From positions 1-64,000 of the forward strand of contig CAMDSC010000004.1 of NCBI GenBank assembly GCA_945907065.1: a stretch of 64,000 nt of DNA, in the 5' to 3' direction. Below, one piece after another: positions 55,656-63,827 of the stretch. The number at the start of each line of letters is the position of its first letter. The first letter of the stretch is position 1. The notes below the pieces were generated by a model. The model was not told the origin of the DNA. It worked only from the letters and a program-made list of their open reading frames with translations, and did not search any database. Source of the DNA: Chitinophaga pinensis. GTDB taxonomy: Bacteria > Bacteroidota > Bacteroidia > NS11-12g > UBA9320. Position numbers and translations under genes: made by a program.

Positions 55656-57524
55656 ATGAAGTTTAGCGGATATTCTATAATCATTAAACTTATAATAGTA
55701 TTGTTTGCATTTTTTGTAACATCATCTGCAAAGGCACAAATACGAAAGCCTATTCAAATTAAGATTGATAAAAACGATACTTTAAAATTTTATAAAAACA
55801 TTAAAAAGGTGGCTTACAAACACAAGTTTACCAAGTTTGTATTTCATGCCATATTTGTTGACCCGGCACCATTAAAATATGATAAAAAACCTCTTTCTGA
55901 TAAACAAAAATCGGACGACCCTAACCTTAAATTTTCAGGAAGCATTATTAGAAGTATCGAGGTAATTGTGCTCGATCCATTTGGTTATTCAGCGAATGAT
56001 ACTTCGAGAATTTTTGTAAATCCACTGCAAAATGCAGCGAATAAAACCCATATAAAAACGAACCGATGGGTAGTAAAAAACCGTCTATTATTTAAAAAAA
56101 ATGAATCGGTTGAATTGCTGAAAATCACGGAATCGGAGAGGCTATTGCGACAAGCCCGCTATATTAATGATGCTCGAATTTTTTTGACGAATAGAGACGA
56201 AAAAACAGATAGTGTTGATATTTTGGTAATTGTTCATGATAAATGGACGATTGACCCCAGTATTTCTGCCGGTTCCACGGGAGGAACAATACGATTGCGT
56301 GATAAAAATCTGCTTGGAATGGGCCACACTTTTGAGCAAAAAATTGGCTATAATACCTCTACAGGTTATAGCTTGAGCGGAAACTATAATTTTTCAAATA
56401 TTCGAAATACATACATCGCCTCCGATTTTTTTTATTACAATTCAAAAATAACCACCGAGTTAGGGGTTTCGCTAGAAAGGTCGTTTTATTCGCCACTTAC
56501 CAAATATGCCGGGGGATTGTTATTTATGAAAACGTGGGGAACGTTTAATTTATATGATTCCATAAAGGCTGCTAATACAACTTACAATCTTGATTTTATA
56601 AACTCTGATATTTGGGTGGCCAAAAGTTATAGGCCTACCAAAGGAAAGTCTATTACTAGCCGAAGCACCAATATCATTGGTGCTTTGCGCTATGCCAACA
56701 AATGGTATCAGGCAAAACCAGATTATAGTATTGATACTGCAAAAACAAATTTCAATTCCTCTTTATATCTTGGCAGTTTAGGGTATTCACTTCGTAAATA
56801 TTACAAAGACCAGTTTATTTATCGCTTTGGTGCCAATGAGGATGTGCCTGAAGGATTAATGATTCAGATGGTTTATGGATACTTAAATAAATCAACAGAA
56901 GTGAGCCGAAAATATTCAGGAATAGAAGTTTCACAAGGGAAGCATTACCCAAAAATCGGTTATCTGTCAGGCACTATTTCATATGGTACGTTTTATAAAT
57001 CCGGAGAAAAAAATAACTCTACTTTTAATACCGGATTTTACTATTTCAGCGATTTATCTTTACAACGGAAATGGTATGTTCGCCAGTTTGTGAGTGGAAA
57101 ATTTACCAATGGATTTAATAAACCTATAACTGAACGAATTACACTAAATGCAAGGGAAATGTTTGGTTTTAATGCTGGAACTTTAACTGGCACAGGTAAA
57201 CTTATTCTCAATTTTGAGACAGTAGCCTATGCCCCTTACAATATTATAGGTTTTAAGTTTGCGCCAGTGGCATTTATCGGTTTGGGCATGTTGCAAACTG
57301 AAGCTACAAAGCTTTTTGAAAGCAAAATATATCAGTCCTATTCCATTGGGTTATTGGTAAGAAACGAAAGTTTACTAAACAGCAGTTTTGAAATTACGTT
57401 TGGTGCTTTTCCTAATCAACCGGGTTTTAATAAAGCTGTTTATAAATTAAATCCGGTTACTAGTTTTACCTTAAAAGTTCGAACCTTTGAAATTTCAAAA
57501 CCTTCACCTGTTGGGTATGAGTGA
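55656..57524 (+). CDS. outer-membrane beta-barrel protein with POTRA-like N-terminus
   Basis: 622 residues with a signal peptide (about 1-27, ending SSAKAQ). Residues 70-200 look like one or two POTRA-type units (SIIRSIEVIVLDPFGYSANDTS; ESERLLRQARYINDARIFL; DSVDILVIVHDKWTI), and residues 205-622 are alternating strands of a barrel (KNLLGMGHTFEQKIGYNTSTGYSLSGNYNF) ending in an aromatic-poor tail. The order POTRA then barrel points to an Omp85-like or surface-assembly protein, but BamA's characteristic RGF motif is not seen. It starts 10 bases after the peptide-binding gene, so may be co-transcribed. Function unknown. Confidence 0.78.
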   Translation: MKFSGYSIIIKLIIVLFAFFVTSSAKAQIRKPIQIKIDKNDTLKFYKNIKKVAYKHKFTKFVFHAIFVDPAPLKYDKKPLSDKQKSDDPNLKFSGSIIRSIEVIVLDPFGYSANDTSRIFVNPLQNAANKTHIKTNRWVVKNRLLFKKNESVELLKITESERLLRQARYINDARIFLTNRDEKTDSVDILVIVHDKWTIDPSISAGSTGGTIRLRDKNLLGMGHTFEQKIGYNTSTGYSLSGNYNFSNIRNTYIASDFFYYNSKITTELGVSLERSFYSPLTKYAGGLLFMKTWGTFNLYDSIKAANTTYNLDFINSDIWVAKSYRPTKGKSITSRSTNIIGALRYANKWYQAKPDYSIDTAKTNFNSSLYLGSLGYSLRKYYKDQFIYRFGANEDVPEGLMIQMVYGYLNKSTEVSRKYSGIEVSQGKHYPKIGYLSGTISYGTFYKSGEKNNSTFNTGFYYFSDLSLQRKWYVRQFVSGKFTNGFNKPITERITLNAREMFGFNAGTLTGTGKLILNFETVAYAPYNIIGFKFAPVAFIGLGMLQTEATKLFESKIYQSYSIGLLVRNESLLNSSFEITFGAFPNQPGFNKAVYKLNPVTSFTLKVRTFEISKPSPVGYE

Positions 57525-57543
57525 GGTTTTAAATAATTATTTA

Positions 57544-58536
57544 TTATTCTTTAAACAGTTTCTTTTCCAATGTTACTTCAGGGCTTGTAAATTTTGCTAT
57601 ATAAAATCCGTTTGATAGTGAACGGATATCAATTTCAGTAGTGTCATTTTTTAAATCTTTTTGCAAAACACAAATCCCAATGGTGTTATAAATTTTCAAG
57701 GTTATATCCTTGCTTTTTGAAATACTAATAGAAAGTTTATCGGTGGCTGGATTGGGAAACATAATTATTTCAAAAGTTGGTTTTACTTCATTTAAGGTTG
57801 CCGGAGAATCCCGGATTAATCGAATGGAACTGCCATTTACTTTGGGCCAATGGGCCCTGAAAATATCTTCATGATAAACACACAAATGTTTGAGCCAAGA
57901 GGTGCTATCGCCCGGTGAAGTGGAGGTCCAAAACTGGGCATTGCCTGTAGGTTTTTGAAACGATGTATAAGATCCTCCGGCATTAAAATAGATGCGATAT
58001 CCGGCACCGAGTGCAGTAAATCCGCTTGAATTTGTTCCCTTATTTTTAGAAAGCCCCGGAGTTGGGCAACACGCCAAAGTCCAATAGGTGGTAGTATCTG
58101 CTTTTTTCAACGCATTGGCTTCTTTGGTTCCTCGGTAATTTTCGAGGTTTGCAGTGGAAGCAAGCATACCCACATACATTTCCAATGTTTTCCATTCGGC
58201 ATCGCTAGGTACATGCCAGCCTTTGGGTGCTATGCCTCGCAAATCGTTGGCCGCATGCCAGTTATAAAGTTTTCCGTAAATAATTCCGTTAGCCGGTTTG
58301 TTTTCATTGTTGCACCAAGCCCCTTTTGTTTGAATAACCCATGCCAGCGAATCTTTCACTTCCGGTATCGGGTCGCCATTAGTATAATGGCTCACTTTTA
58401 AGTTTTCCTTCATCCACACTTGCGTTCCTATAGTGACTGTATTATACACATTCCCTTCAATATCGGTAACGGTTTGAGCATAATTTGTGGTCTCAAAAAA
58501 GGTAAGTGTGGCGATTAAAAGAACTATTCTTTTCAT
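57544..58536 (-). CDS. FISUMP-domain protein with type A T9SS tail
   Basis: 330 residues: signal peptide (1-20), a Fibrobacter succinogenes major paralogous (FISUMP) domain (residues 22-235; DIEGNVYNTVTIGTQVWMKE, KLYNWHAAND, GIAPKGWHVPSDAEWKTLE, FWTSTSPGDS, SIRLIRD) and an 80-residue sorting tail (FEIIMFPNPATDKLSISI to VTLEKKLFKE). FISUMP proteins are abundant secreted proteins of unknown function, often in large families. It should be carried by T9SS to the surface. Its gene converges on the barrel-protein gene; the promoter region before it leads into the palindrome unit at 58664. Confidence 0.9.
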   Translation of the reverse strand: MKRIVLLIATLTFFETTNYAQTVTDIEGNVYNTVTIGTQVWMKENLKVSHYTNGDPIPEVKDSLAWVIQTKGAWCNNENKPANGIIYGKLYNWHAANDLRGIAPKGWHVPSDAEWKTLEMYVGMLASTANLENYRGTKEANALKKADTTTYWTLACCPTPGLSKNKGTNSSGFTALGAGYRIYFNAGGSYTSFQKPTGNAQFWTSTSPGDSTSWLKHLCVYHEDIFRAHWPKVNGSSIRLIRDSPATLNEVKPTFEIIMFPNPATDKLSISISKSKDITLKIYNTIGICVLQKDLKNDTTEIDIRSLSNGFYIAKFTSPEVTLEKKLFKE

Positions 58537-58550
58537 GATTAATCTGAGAA

Positions 58551-58558
58551 CAAAGATA
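58551..58558 (-). promoter_or_regulatory. -7 element of the FISUMP gene
   Basis: Minus-strand TATCTTTG, perfect TAnnTTTG, 15 bases before ATG 58536. Confidence 0.55.
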
Positions 58559-58663
58559 ATTCGAATTGTTGTTTCAGTTTCTTAATTTTAAACCAATTCA
58601 ATAAAGATATTTTTTATTGGTTTTTTTTTGCCTTAGTTTTCAGTGAAGCACAAGCACCGCTGC

Positions 58664-58796
58664 GCTAACGTTTTGCATATTTGCGATGTGGCGGACTTAG
58701 TAGCACTAACTTTCATTTTACAACCAATGTTTATTAGAAGCAGAATGTTTCTTTAACCACTAAACCCGCCATATTCGCAAATATGCTGTTAAGGGC
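58664..58796. repeat. large imperfect palindrome next to the LamG gene (attC-like)
   Basis: Two arms of about 38-45 bases (left about 58664-58708, right about 58751-58796) share CATATTTGCGA, TGGCGG and TTTAGT-type blocks in inverted order, with bulges where one arm has extra bases (TTTT in the left arm), and enclose about 42 unrelated bases. Both ends carry TAAC/GTTA core-like sequences. Unpaired bulges plus terminal GTTA-type cores resemble integron attC sites, but the cores deviate from GTTRRRY. The right end is also the inverted repeat that abuts the LamG stop codon. Confidence 0.7.
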
Positions 58797-58800
58797 TGGC

Positions 58801-60087
58801 TTATTCCTTAATCACTTTAAATGTCTGCTTCAAATTCTCTCCAACACTGAATAAATAAATACCACCTGATAAATTACCCAATTCAATAACTGTATTTTCC
58901 GCAATTATCTTTCCTGATAAAACCACTTTCCCTGTGTTGTCATAAACAGTGTAAATAGAACCTAACAATTTCACGTCTGCTTTCACATTGATTTGACTTT
59001 TTGCTGGATTAGGATAAACTGAAAATAAATTGTCTTGTGAGTTTTCGTTTATACCCACATTATTATTAACTTTTAAAACAGCAACATTTGATGTGTCCGA
59101 GCAAGAACCAGAAGAAATTATACAACGGAACGGTTGATTGTTATTGCTCAATGTTGTATTTGCAATTGTAAGTGTATCATTTTTAGTGCCACTATACTGA
59201 CTAACACTATTCAAATTTTGAAAACCAAAACCAAGGTCTGTTTGCCATTGATAGGTGGCCATTGAATCTGATGATGCAGTTATAAATTGGGCGTTATTAG
59301 AAATATTAACTGATTGATTTATTGGTTGTGTTGTTACTGAAGCTGAACAGCCAATTTTATACAAAGCAGAAATTTCAGGCTGTGTTAATGCACGGTTCCA
59401 AATGCCTATATCATCAAGTTTTCCATTCCAAAAATAACCGAATGGTGGTATTTCTGCATGAGGAAAATATCCAATTGATAAATCATAATTAAAGTTAGTT
59501 AATGTCCCTGGAAGACTTTGACTAATTACTATGAGATTATTCCTGTATAGTTTTGCCGAATCTCCATCGTATATGAATACTAAATTATTCCATTGATTTA
59601 TATTTAAAGTGCTTGTTGTCGGGAATGAATAGTAAATATTATTTACCCTAATTTCTAAATCCAACTCCCCACTTCCACCAATCCTAATAGCCCAACTTCT
59701 ATGTTGGCTATTTGGATATAAATCATTAGATTTATCTATTATATATTGTTCACTTGGTCCAAATACAGTTGGGTTTACCCAAATACTTACAGAAATACGA
59801 CTAGGATTTAAATTTAAAGAATTAGGAATTACAATATTATTATTTTGCCCATTAAAATTATAAGCACTATTTAAATTCGCAAACCTGTCGCTTGTCAATG
59901 TCGCTCCATTAATCGTACCATTATTCCCTCTCCCACTACTATCATTTGCATTACCCGTAAACGGCCACCAGCCAATAAGTGATTTTGTTGGAACATAAGA
60001 TGGAACTGTTTGTGCGATTGTACCTGTTGCAAGTCCTAAGATTGCAACTACTGTCATTAGTAAATTTTTCTTTTTCATTTTTTTCAT
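58801..60087 (-). CDS. LamG-domain secreted protein with type A T9SS tail
   Basis: 428 residues. Signal peptide (about 1-25, ending GTIAQ), a LamG/concanavalin-like domain (about 35-235: GWWPFTGNANDSSGRGNNG, INGATLTSDRFANLNSAY, ISVSIWVNP, KLDDIGIWNRALTQPEISALY), an Ig-like segment (about 240-340, with a C-C pair), and an 80-residue sorting tail (from NLFSVYPNPAKSQINVKADV). It should be a surface or extracellular carbohydrate-binding protein; the ligand is unknown. ATG 60078 (residue 4) is an alternative start. No clear -7 element lies upstream. The gene lies between inverted repeats and large palindromes described separately, which suggests it can move as a unit. Confidence 0.9.
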   Translation of the reverse strand: MKKMKKKNLLMTVVAILGLATGTIAQTVPSYVPTKSLIGWWPFTGNANDSSGRGNNGTINGATLTSDRFANLNSAYNFNGQNNNIVIPNSLNLNPSRISVSIWVNPTVFGPSEQYIIDKSNDLYPNSQHRSWAIRIGGSGELDLEIRVNNIYYSFPTTSTLNINQWNNLVFIYDGDSAKLYRNNLIVISQSLPGTLTNFNYDLSIGYFPHAEIPPFGYFWNGKLDDIGIWNRALTQPEISALYKIGCSASVTTQPINQSVNISNNAQFITASSDSMATYQWQTDLGFGFQNLNSVSQYSGTKNDTLTIANTTLSNNNQPFRCIISSGSCSDTSNVAVLKVNNNVGINENSQDNLFSVYPNPAKSQINVKADVKLLGSIYTVYDNTGKVVLSGKIIAENTVIELGNLSGGIYLFSVGENLKQTFKVIKE

Positions 60088-60128
60088 TTTGTAATTGTTT
60101 TACCATTGGGCAATTTTGATTTAAGCTT

Positions 60129-60137
60129 GCCCTTAAC
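60129..60137. repeat. upstream member of the inverted-repeat pair around the LamG gene
   Basis: GCCCTTAAC is the exact complement of GTTAAGGGC at 58788-58796. Extending both sides gives 15-base repeats with 13 matches (60123-60137 and 58788-58802), one at each end of the LamG gene, in inverted orientation. Confidence 0.7.
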
Positions 60138-60155
60138 TAATAGATAAGCGAGACA

Positions 60156-60217
60156 AAACTAACCAAAACATTACCATATCTAGCACTGAAAGGATGAATA
60201 TGCGAATGTTTTAGTTT
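60156..60217. repeat. 62-base imperfect hairpin upstream of the LamG gene
   Basis: AAACTA...AAAACATT and its inverted counterpart AATGTTTT...TAGTTT pair across a central region, with an ACC bulge in one arm (60161-60163) and a further mismatch near CATAT. The size and bulged stem resemble a short attC-type site; it lies between the LamG and DUF1624-type genes. Confidence 0.6.
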
Positions 60218-60233
60218 CTATTATCTCTCATTT

Positions 60234-61421
60234 CTAAACATAACTCAACCACCAATGCCCTTTGCTGCTTTTGTAGTTATTATACCAGCGGCAAGGGAAG
60301 TATAATGTTGCAACTACCGTAGCCCATATAATATAAACTGCCCAAAGCGGCACGCCAAATCCTTTAGGAAATCCGCCAAAAATAGCAGTGGGGTCAAGGT
60401 TGGATAAGCTATAACCGGAAGCTAAGAAAACGGCAAGCGCCACCGCATGGATGAGGTAAATATGCAGGATGTAATAAAAAAACGGAACTCGCCCGAATAC
60501 GGTAATAGCATCTAAAAATTTGTTTTTCCAAGTTTCGGAATAGGCCAAAAACAAAAACGCCGGGCCGATGGTCATCAAGGCATACAAAAGTGATGGAGGA
60601 TATTTGGTAGTATCTACAAATGATAAAATCGAGAATATACCTGTTGACTGAGTTTGCCAAAAATGAGCATCCCCATAAAAATTGCAGGAACGCAATAGTA
60701 TAAATAGCCCAATACTTCCCAAGCCCAATTGGATAAGGGTTTTACGGCGTTTTGCAACTGTAACATCAGCGTTGTAAAGCTGCCCAAACAGGTAGCCCAA
60801 AATCATTATACCAATCCAGGGCATGAGGGGATATCCTATAAATAAATTGTGTGAACTATCGAATTGAAACACATGCGGAACATGTAAAACCGACCATAAA
60901 AAACCTCCTAAATTTTCGGTAACTTGTCCATCAAACCTATCTAAAAGGTTATGCCCAAACACCAATAGAATTCCTAAACCCAACAGAATATTTTTAGGTA
61001 AATGAACCAAGCCCGCCATAAATAGCATGCCGCAACCCAAAGCCCATATTACAAAAAGCCCTGCAAATGAAAAGTTAAAATTCCCTACCCATCCATAGTA
61101 AATAATCGTTACCTCCAAAATAATCAACCATAAACCACGTGTTATTAAAAATCCCGAAACTGCCTTTAATGACCGCCTTTTGCTTACAAAAAAAATGGAA
61201 GTGCCAGCCAGAAATACAAAGATAGGGGCACAAAAATGAGTTATCCAGCGGGTGAGGAACAAACCTGTGGTAGTGGTTTCAAAATCCAATGGATCGTTGC
61301 CATTTATGGAATCGAAATGCAAAAAATCACGGCAATGGTCTAAAGCCATTATAACCATTACTAATCCGCGTAGCAGGTCGATAGATTGGATTCTGGGTTT
61401 GGTATGAGCTAGTGTATTCAT
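60234..61421 (-). CDS. DUF1624/heparan-alpha-glucosaminide acetyltransferase-like membrane protein
   Basis: 395 residues with about ten hydrophobic helices. The N-terminal motif RIQSIDLLRGLVMVIMALDHCRDF contains the conserved D-L-L-R-G and the catalytic His-like residue of the family, followed by FAPIF-type HFCAPIFVFLAGTSIFF. Members move acetyl groups from cytoplasmic acetyl-CoA across the membrane to sugars, as in human HGSNAT; which substrate is used here cannot be told. It has its own promoter and is monocistronic between palindromic elements. Confidence 0.88.
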   Translation of the reverse strand: MNTLAHTKPRIQSIDLLRGLVMVIMALDHCRDFLHFDSINGNDPLDFETTTTGLFLTRWITHFCAPIFVFLAGTSIFFVSKRRSLKAVSGFLITRGLWLIILEVTIIYYGWVGNFNFSFAGLFVIWALGCGMLFMAGLVHLPKNILLGLGILLVFGHNLLDRFDGQVTENLGGFLWSVLHVPHVFQFDSSHNLFIGYPLMPWIGIMILGYLFGQLYNADVTVAKRRKTLIQLGLGSIGLFILLRSCNFYGDAHFWQTQSTGIFSILSFVDTTKYPPSLLYALMTIGPAFLFLAYSETWKNKFLDAITVFGRVPFFYYILHIYLIHAVALAVFLASGYSLSNLDPTAIFGGFPKGFGVPLWAVYIIWATVVATLYFPCRWYNNYKSSKGHWWLSYV

Positions 61422-61439
61422 TCAGGGCTAATTAGAAAA

Positions 61440-61447
61440 CAAATGTA
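61440..61447 (-). promoter_or_regulatory. -7 element of the DUF1624-type gene
   Basis: Minus-strand TACATTTG, perfect TAnnTTTG, 19 bases before ATG 61421. Confidence 0.55.
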
Positions 61448-61773
61448 GCAGAACCAAGAGATGATTTAAAGTAATGTTGTTACAAAAACGCAAAGTCTAA
61501 AAATTCCACTAAAAGTTATTATCCTTCTATGTAACTTTTTTATTCACTGATTTGCTATTTATTTTAAAGGTGTTCATGAACCTAAGGTGTCCTTGATGAA
61601 AAAGTAACCAAAAAAATGCTCACCCATTTATGTTTATTTTCAAGTGTGTTCGGGAATGCTATCGCATTTCAAGTCAGAAAAATGCTCCCACGCTGTATCT
61701 GAGGCTCGGCCCATATTTCTGACCTCCCACCACACGGCTGCAAACTAAAAAACTTTTCATTATCATCAGAGGG

Positions 61774-61799
61774 TTTTATTGCCATTGGCTTTAGCCAAC
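61774..61799. repeat. second copy of the GTTGGCTTAAGCCAAC-type palindrome
   Basis: TTTATTGCC-A-TTGGCTTTAGCC-AAC matches the element at 34051-34085 at about 24 of 26 positions. The outer right arm is degenerate here. Like the first copy it lies just past the stop of a minus-strand gene (DUF5522). Confidence 0.6.
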
Positions 61800-61815
61800 C
61801 GGGAAATGATACAGG

Positions 61816-61968
61816 CTATTTTGCTTTAGCGTCTTTATTCACATTCACATAATCATAAGGACAATGCATGCAGCCATTACCACAGCAAAAGCCACGCTTT
61901 AAATGGTACTCGCAGGTAAAAACCAATAAGCCCTTTTCGTTTATATAATAATCTTCCTTTGAATTCAA
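61816..61968 (-). CDS. DUF5522 small cysteine-rich protein, TTG start
   Basis: 50 residues, read by eye: EDYYINEKGLLVFTCEYHLKRG, then FCCGNGCMHCPYDY. This matches the Bacteroidota DUF5522 pattern (EDYY..., YHLKRGYCC, GC.HCPY), a conserved mini-protein whose four to five Cys may bind a metal. No ATG is available; TTG at 61966-61968 is the only plausible start. It begins 6 bases after the argS stop and is in the same reading frame, separated from it only by the TAG and two codons. Function unknown. Confidence 0.82.
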   Translation of the reverse strand: MNSKEDYYINEKGLLVFTCEYHLKRGFCCGNGCMHCPYDYVNVNKDAKAK

Positions 61969-61974
61969 AACTGT

Positions 61975-63750
61975 CTACATTCTTTCAGGCACGGTAATGC
62001 CCAGCAAATTCATGCCTTGTTTTAAGGTGTTTGCGGTAAGAGTACAAATGGCCAGGCGGTTTTGTTTTAAATGCACGTCCGTTTCGCCCAATATGGAAAC
62101 ATCATGGTATAGGCGGTTGAAGGCTTTGGCCGTTTCAAACATGTAATTGGCAATTAATGCAGGATTATAATCTTCGGCAGCGTCAGATATTTTAGAAGGA
62201 AATAAGGAAAGGGTATTTAATAAATCCTGCTCGGCCGGGTGCAATGGTACATCCATTGTTACAATAGGCGGGGTGGTTATGTTTCTTAATATGGAACAAA
62301 TCCTGGCGTGGGTATATTGGATGAAAGGACCGGTGTTGCCATGAAAATCAATGGATTCCTCTGGATTAAACATCATCCGTTTTACAGGGTCCACTTTTAA
62401 CAAAAAGTATTTTAAAGCCCCCATGGCAATAGTTTCATATAGTGCCTCCAGTTCAGTTGCTAAAAAACCTTCTGTTTTTCCAAGTTCTTCTGTAATTTTT
62501 TTAGCGGTGGTTTGCATGTCTTCCATCAGTTCATCTGCATCTACCACTGTTCCTTCCCTGCTTTTCATTTTACCACTTGGTAAATCTACCATCCCATAAC
62601 TTAAATGGAAAACCCCATTGGCATAAGGTTTTTCCAATTTTTGAAGGATGAGTTTTAAAACTTTAAAGTGATAATCCTGTTCGTTTCCTACAACATACAC
62701 CGACTTATCCATTTTAGTTTCGTCGTATTTAAGTTGGGCAGTGCCAATATCCTGAGTAATGTAAACTGAAGTGCCATCTGCTCTTAACACGATTTTACGA
62801 TCAAGGCCGTCAGCAGTTAAATCAATCCATACGCTACCATCAGGGTCTTTCACAAAAACACCTTTTTGCAATCCTTCGTTCACGCTGTCTTTGCCCAATA
62901 AGTAGGTATTGCTTTCGTAATAGTATTTATCAAAACTCACTCCCATCCGGTTGTAGGTTTTTTCAAAGCCTTCATACACCCAGCCGTTCATGGTTTTCCA
63001 AAGGGTTATGGTTTCGGCTTCTCCGGCTTCCCATTTCAACAACATTTCCTGAGCTGTTTTAATTAACGGGGCTTCTTTTTTAGCTACTTCTTCAGTCAAT
63101 CCTCCAGCCATCAGGCTTTTTATTTCCTCGCGGTAATTCTTATCAAATAGCACATAGTATTTGCCAACTAAATGGTCACCTTTCAATCCGCTGGATTCGG
63201 GTGTTTCTCCATTTCCGTAGAGTTGCCAAGCCAGCATACTTTTGCAAATATGAATGCCACGGTCGTTTATCAAATTGGCTTTTACCACTTCATAACCTGC
63301 AAATTTCAAAATTTGACTTACCGAAAAACCTAATAAATTATTCCGTACATGCCCAAGGTGCAAAGGTTTGTTTGTGTTGGGGGATGAGTATTCCACCATC
63401 ACTTTTTTACCTGCCCCGTCACTTACTTTTCCATAATTAGGGTTTAAAAAATTTTGCTTTAAAAAATTGAGCCAATAACCGGTACTCAATTCAAAGTTTA
63501 AAAATCCTTTGATAACGTTATAATCTGCTATATCCCTGCAATTGTCTTTTACAAAGTTGCCAATATTAGTGGCAGTTTCTTCAGGTTTTTGTTTTGATAT
63601 TCGCAAAAAAGGAAATACCACAAACGTATAATCGCCAATGTGGTCTTTATTGGTGAGTTCCAGTTTTATATCCTCTGGTTTTACCGCCTCATTATACAAC
63701 GATGAAAAACTTTGAAGGATTAAATTTTTTATGGTGGATTCGATAGTCAA
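61975..63750 (-). CDS. argS: arginine--tRNA ligase, TTG start
   Basis: 591 residues, class I synthetase. Signature motif VEYSSPNTNKPLHLGHVRNNLLG (HLGH form of HIGH), DRGIHICKSMLAW, the KMSKS-like region in LPSGKMKSREGTVVDAD, and the C-terminal DALR anticodon domain (FIQYTHARICSILRN to GMNLLGITVPERM). The N-terminal add-on domain begins at TIESTIKNLILQSF. No Met codon occurs in the first part; TTG at 63748-63750 is the only start because an in-frame TAA lies two codons upstream. It charges tRNA-Arg. The DUF5522 gene follows in frame after 6 bases. Confidence 0.95.
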   Translation of the reverse strand: MTIESTIKNLILQSFSSLYNEAVKPEDIKLELTNKDHIGDYTFVVFPFLRISKQKPEETATNIGNFVKDNCRDIADYNVIKGFLNFELSTGYWLNFLKQNFLNPNYGKVSDGAGKKVMVEYSSPNTNKPLHLGHVRNNLLGFSVSQILKFAGYEVVKANLINDRGIHICKSMLAWQLYGNGETPESSGLKGDHLVGKYYVLFDKNYREEIKSLMAGGLTEEVAKKEAPLIKTAQEMLLKWEAGEAETITLWKTMNGWVYEGFEKTYNRMGVSFDKYYYESNTYLLGKDSVNEGLQKGVFVKDPDGSVWIDLTADGLDRKIVLRADGTSVYITQDIGTAQLKYDETKMDKSVYVVGNEQDYHFKVLKLILQKLEKPYANGVFHLSYGMVDLPSGKMKSREGTVVDADELMEDMQTTAKKITEELGKTEGFLATELEALYETIAMGALKYFLLKVDPVKRMMFNPEESIDFHGNTGPFIQYTHARICSILRNITTPPIVTMDVPLHPAEQDLLNTLSLFPSKISDAAEDYNPALIANYMFETAKAFNRLYHDVSILGETDVHLKQNRLAICTLTANTLKQGMNLLGITVPERM

Positions 63751-63827
63751 TTTGGGTTATTTAGTTATTTGGTTATTTAGTTATTAAGAATTTATTGAAC
63801 ACTAAAAGCATTCCTAATTCTCAATTC
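63751..63827. repeat. short AT-rich direct repeats upstream of argS
   Basis: GGTTATTTAGTTATTTGGTTATTTAGTTATT-type units recur at 63755-63785; a similar run lies at 30126-30162 upstream of the peroxidase gene. The part 63810-63832 (TTCCTAATTCTCAATTCCTAATTA-type) resembles 44654-44683 after thyA. These look like spacer repeats; no function is visible. Confidence 0.4.

Larger units (their letters stand above)
61422..61815. other. 394-base noncoding region with repeat-like elements
   Basis: No open frame of substance. It holds the promoter of the DUF1624-type gene at its left end, a segment with CCTTGATGAAAAAGTAACC of a type I associate with interspersed repeats in Bacteroidota, a hairpin pairing GTCAGAAA at 61673-61680 with TTTCTGAC at 61716-61723, and the palindrome copy at 61774-61799. 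Confidence 0.5.
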
